DNA of 34,441 nt from Candidatus Omnitrophota bacterium. Its GTDB lineage: Bacteria; Omnitrophota; Gorgyraeia; B26-G9. Positions 31,661-34,441 of the stretch are shown in pieces. A program made the position numbers and the translations under genes. The notes under the pieces were generated by a model. The model had not been told where the DNA came from. It ran no database searches and was given only the letters and a program-made list of their open reading frames with translations. Within the stretch, counting starts at the first letter, position 1. Each line of letters opens with the position of its first letter. The stretch spans positions 1 to 34,441 of the forward strand of contig JAHITE010000009.1 of assembly GCA_018817585.1 (NCBI GenBank), written 5' to 3'.

Positions 31661-32563
31661 TTATTTAATATTGTCTTCTAACTTGCTCTTTAATTCGACA
31701 ATCGTTTTTTTTAATTCTATCATTTTTATTTCTCTGTCAACAGTTGCTTTATGAAAAACCTCTAAAGACACAAGTTTTTTCTTAAGCTCGGTTTCCATAA
31801 CCTTACGAGCGCTAATATCAATTATATACTCTATTACAAGCTTAATCTCACCATTCTCATCAAATATAGGGTCACCATGTACCTCAAAAACGTATTCATT
31901 CCCTTCCTTATCCCGGTGAACCTGCTCCATTATAACAGAACCTTTGGTTTTGGTCACTTCCTTTAATGGACATATTCCTCCTAAGCATGGCGCATCTAGA
32001 TCATGCAGTACTTTATAACATTTACAACCGATGCTTAGTCCTTTTTCTAAGCCTGCCTTGTTTACAAGAACTACCTCGTAATCTCTATTAAGTACGTAAA
32101 AAGGATACGCGAAAGAATTAAGTACTGTTTGCGTAAATTGAGACTGCTTATTAATCTCAGTCTGTAATACAATGTTGGCTTTTTCCATCTTATATCGATT
32201 AATTGCGCGATTCATCACCACAGGCAAAACAGATGGATATGTTACATCTTTTGTTATATAGTCATATGCCCCTTCCTGCATAAGCGCGACAGCTATTTTT
32301 TCTGAGCCAGCAGAAGTAATCGCCACCAAAGGAATATTGATGCATCTACTCTTAAGCTCTTTGAGCACATCTAATGCTGTAGCACCTGCAAGATTATAGT
32401 CACACAGCACCAGATCAAAAAACTCCTGGGATAATTTCGTCAACGCGCTCTCGGTATTATTTGTTGTCTCCAGAGTATACTTATCTGCTATAGTTTTAAA
32501 AACACGCTCAGTTATAAATACATGGTCAGGATTATCTTCTACTAAAAGTACTCTTATTGCCAT
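31661..32563 (-). CDS. Response regulator with C-terminal PAS domain
   Basis: A 300-residue protein with a receiver at about 1-125 (acidic residues in LLVEDNPDH, phospho-Asp55 in LVLCDYNLAG, Lys in DYITKDV) and a PAS domain at about 145-262. The PAS contains a Cys-rich stretch, GCKCYKVLHDLDAPCLGGIC, of a type seen in PAS domains that may bind a cofactor or react to redox state. A coiled coil ends the protein. There is no kinase, cyclase or DNA-binding output, so it probably passes its signal by protein contacts. Ribosome site GGAG before ATG 32563. It lies 63 bases after the Rcp1-like regulator, in the same operon as the kinase. Confidence 0.88.
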   Translation of the reverse strand: MAIRVLLVEDNPDHVFITERVFKTIADKYTLETTNNTESALTKLSQEFFDLVLCDYNLAGATALDVLKELKSRCINIPLVAITSAGSEKIAVALMQEGAYDYITKDVTYPSVLPVVMNRAINRYKMEKANIVLQTEINKQSQFTQTVLNSFAYPFYVLNRDYEVVLVNKAGLEKGLSIGCKCYKVLHDLDAPCLGGICPLKEVTKTKGSVIMEQVHRDKEGNEYVFEVHGDPIFDENGEIKLVIEYIIDISARKVMETELKKKLVSLEVFHKATVDREIKMIELKKTIVELKSKLEDNIK

Positions 32564-32626
32564 TATTTTGCTCCAAGCGACAATGTTGTTTATGCCTGCC
32601 TTCGATCATATATCTTTCACTTTACT

Positions 32627-33076
32627 CTACTTAGGAATATTCACATTTAAAAGTCCCCAATAAAAACCAATTTGAGCGACAAGATCAGCAAAATTATCAT
32701 AATCAACCGGCTTTTGTAAAAAACTATTACACCCATAGTCATAACTTTTAACAATATCTTCATCCCTGCGCGATACAGTAAGCATAATAACAGGTATCTT
32801 TTTGAGTTCATCCGTTTCTTTGATTTTTTTCAATACTTCAATGCCATTAAGCCTCGGCATATTAATATCTAAAAGTATAAGTCCTGGCCTCGGATACTTA
32901 TCTTTATCAGTATACTCTCCCTGATGAGTCAAAAAATCTATTGCCTCCTGCCCATCCCGCACGACAAACAGCCGATTCGCCAAGCGGGCATTCTTAAAAG
33001 CTCGCTTTGTTATCACAATATCATCAAGGGTATCTTCTGCTATTAAAATATCAACTACCTGTTCGTCGCTTTCCAT
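32627..33076 (-). CDS. Rcp1-like single-domain response regulator
   Basis: A 149-residue receiver of the longer Rcp1 type (extended loops, e.g. HQGEYTDKDKYPRP before strand 3). Acidic pair AEDTLDD at 14-19, phospho-Asp70 in LILLDINMPRLNG, Thr in VIMLTVS and Lys in FLQKPV. Rcp1 regulators typically partner with phytochrome-like kinases, whose dimerisation domain resembles that of the adjacent kinase. It lies 55 bases after the kinase gene with GGGAGG before ATG 33076. Confidence 0.92.
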   Translation of the reverse strand: MESDEQVVDILIAEDTLDDIVITKRAFKNARLANRLFVVRDGQEAIDFLTHQGEYTDKDKYPRPGLILLDINMPRLNGIEVLKKIKETDELKKIPVIMLTVSRRDEDIVKSYDYGCNSFLQKPVDYDNFADLVAQIGFYWGLLNVNIPK

Positions 33077-33131
33077 TTTAAACCTCCCTGCTTCCTAATC
33101 AAACAAATTATATTATTGCTCTAATTAAGTT

Positions 33132-34441
33132 TCAGCTTATCTCTTCGCCTCCCTCTAAAACACTGCCTCTTCTCTGTTCAACTAAGGCTTTTTGCACATC
33201 TTCGCTGGAAACCAATTCCTTATCAATAAGAATCTCGCCAAGTTTTCTCCGTTCTAATATAGCATCCTTATCTTTTAAGATTGAAAAATGAAACGTTGAA
33301 CCTTCCCCAAACGTAGAATCAACCCAAACTTTTCCATGATGCATTTGAATAATTTTTTTAACTATTGCCAAACCAGCCCCGGTTCCTTCGTATTTTTCTT
33401 TAACATTAAGCCTTTGAAAAATATCAAATATTTTATCATAGTATTTCTCTTCAATTCCTATCCCGTTATCTTTTATGTAAAACCTATGATGCGTTTTGGC
33501 TTCAGAGTACCCTATCTCAACAAGTGGATCCTTCTTGTCCATAAACTTTATCGCGTTCGACATTATATTCGCGAACACTTCAGTCAGCCTTACTTTATCA
33601 CAAAATATAATAGGCAGCGCGTCCTTAATAACAATTTCAACATTTTTCTCTTTTATTGAGCACTCAAGCCGCAGTTTCACTTCATCAATAATATCATTGA
33701 CCGCACTATCGCTAAACGGATTTCTCTTTTGCTCCAGGCGTGAAACTTCGAGTAAATCCTCAATAAGCTCCTGCATCTTTTTCGCGTTAGCCCGCACACG
33801 ATTCAGGTAATATATCCCCTGTTCATCAAGCTTATCCAGATAATCATCCATAATAAATTTACTAAACGCGTCAATAGAACGCAACGGCTCCTTTAAATCA
33901 TGTGAAATAATATAGGTGAACGATTCCAATTCTTTGTTAACAGCCTCGACCTCATGCGTATACTCAGTTAATTTATGCTCCATAACCATCCGCTCCTTTA
34001 TTTCTTTCTCAAGCAAATACTTTGAAGCAGCTATCTCCTGCAGTTTCGCGGACATCGCGTTAAATTCACCTAACATCTCTCCAAACTCATCTTTTGAATT
34101 AATTAAGGCTTTGTACCCAAAATGTCCTTTCGAGATTTCATGAGTTCCTTTTATAAGAAGTTTCATTGAAGAACTTATCATTTTTGTTGATTTTACTATA
34201 AAAATAATAACAATTAAAAGTGTTGCTATCAAAAGCGTCAAACACGCTTTCCGCAGATTTCTTGCCATTGTGTCAATTTGTCCCACCCCCATAGATAAGT
34301 TCGCCACTTCCTCATCTTGGAATTCATATAGCATTTCCTGAATCTCTTCTGACTCTTGATAAACCAACTCCTCGATCTTTCTTCGCGCGGCAACATCGTC
34401 TTTCTCGGCGATCAACTCAATAATCTCCAAACCATGCTCAT
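33132..34441 (-). CDS. Membrane sensor histidine kinase with C-terminal MshEN-like motif (partial at its N-terminus)
   Basis: The frame is open to the right window edge, so the N-terminus is outside; a TTG at 34430 is not a convincing start. It contains the end of a helical extracytoplasmic region, a membrane helix (KACLTLLIATLLIVIIFIV), a HAMP domain, a coiled coil, HisKA with phospho-His in YIISHDLKEPLRSI, and an ATPase domain (NIMSNAIKFM, DNGIGIEEKY, FDIFQRL, GTGAGLAIVKKI). After the kinase core comes RRKLGEILIDKELVSSEDVQ, which resembles one repeat of the PilB/MshE N-terminal domain (RLGELLVxxGLIxxxxLxxAL), a module that binds c-di-GMP in MshE. The two following receivers are its likely partners. 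Confidence 0.9.
   Translation of the reverse strand, partial: EHGLEIIELIAEKDDVAARRKIEELVYQESEEIQEMLYEFQDEEVANLSMGVGQIDTMARNLRKACLTLLIATLLIVIIFIVKSTKMISSSMKLLIKGTHEISKGHFGYKALINSKDEFGEMLGEFNAMSAKLQEIAASKYLLEKEIKERMVMEHKLTEYTHEVEAVNKELESFTYIISHDLKEPLRSIDAFSKFIMDDYLDKLDEQGIYYLNRVRANAKKMQELIEDLLEVSRLEQKRNPFSDSAVNDIIDEVKLRLECSIKEKNVEIVIKDALPIIFCDKVRLTEVFANIMSNAIKFMDKKDPLVEIGYSEAKTHHRFYIKDNGIGIEEKYYDKIFDIFQRLNVKEKYEGTGAGLAIVKKIIQMHHGKVWVDSTFGEGSTFHFSILKDKDAILERRKLGEILIDKELVSSEDVQKALVEQRRGSVLEGGEEIS

Overview
The window reads as chromosomal DNA of an uncultured, low-GC (A/T-rich, roughly mid-30s to 40% GC by eye) diderm bacterium. A TolC-type outer-membrane channel, an RND pump, a LolA-like/TlpA-like envelope protein and several inner-membrane sensors point to a Gram-negative envelope. 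The gene mix (ThyX instead of ThyA, a second tandem ThyX-like protein, an orphan GroES-like protein, many PAS/GGDEF/receiver proteins, a clostridial-style short ThiF) would fit a candidate phylum such as Omnitrophota, but the sequence alone does not prove the phylum. All convincing genes but one lie on the minus strand; the exception is a small GGQ release-factor-like gene at 3744-4160. No tRNA, rRNA, CRISPR array or intact mobile element was found.

Layout by position (transcription runs right to left). 1-418: N-terminus of a membrane sensor. 613-3616: thyX behind a PAS-GAF-GGDEF-HD-GYP protein. 4188-7524: two radical SAM proteins and a TIM-barrel glycosidase-like protein, with a strongly folded 126-bp intergenic element at 5070-5195. 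7786-9111: an exported HEAT-like protein. 9212-14537: SGNH hydrolase, MscS channel, GroES-like protein, metallo-beta-lactamase-fold hydrolase and a LolA-like/TlpA fusion, followed by an inositol-monophosphatase remnant and an intrinsic terminator. 14538-16064: the tandem ThyX-like protein, abutting the SGNH gene. 16185-20189: a broken receiver gene, an intact receiver and a five-PAS/PocR histidine kinase.

20349-23916 is a complete thiE-thiS-thiG-thiH-thiF operon controlled by a textbook TPP riboswitch. Its terminator and the competing antiterminator can both be read from the bases. 24034-25495 holds an ArsR-type regulator and a three-gene small-protein operon (exported peptide, LysW-like zinc ribbon, winged helix); the two promoters share a similar operator-like sequence. 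25527-31301 is a tetR-tolC-adaptor-RND efflux operon with a perfect consensus promoter overlapped by a palindrome. The adaptor is unusually short, and the pump lacks the usual proton-relay residues. 31367-31650 is a decayed REP-associated (RAYT-like) transposase. 31661-34441 is a phosphorelay: a histidine kinase open at the window edge, an Rcp1-like receiver and a receiver-PAS protein.

The most unusual item is the 508-residue tandem ThyX-like protein. Its N-terminal half keeps one set of ThyX signature residues and its C-terminal half keeps the complementary set, as if one composite active site were split over a duplicated gene. Other items worth checking are the RND pump without the TM4 Asp pair and TM10 Lys, the hairpin-less adaptor, the cloverleaf-like intergenic element, and a PilB/MshE-N-like motif at the C-terminus of a histidine kinase.
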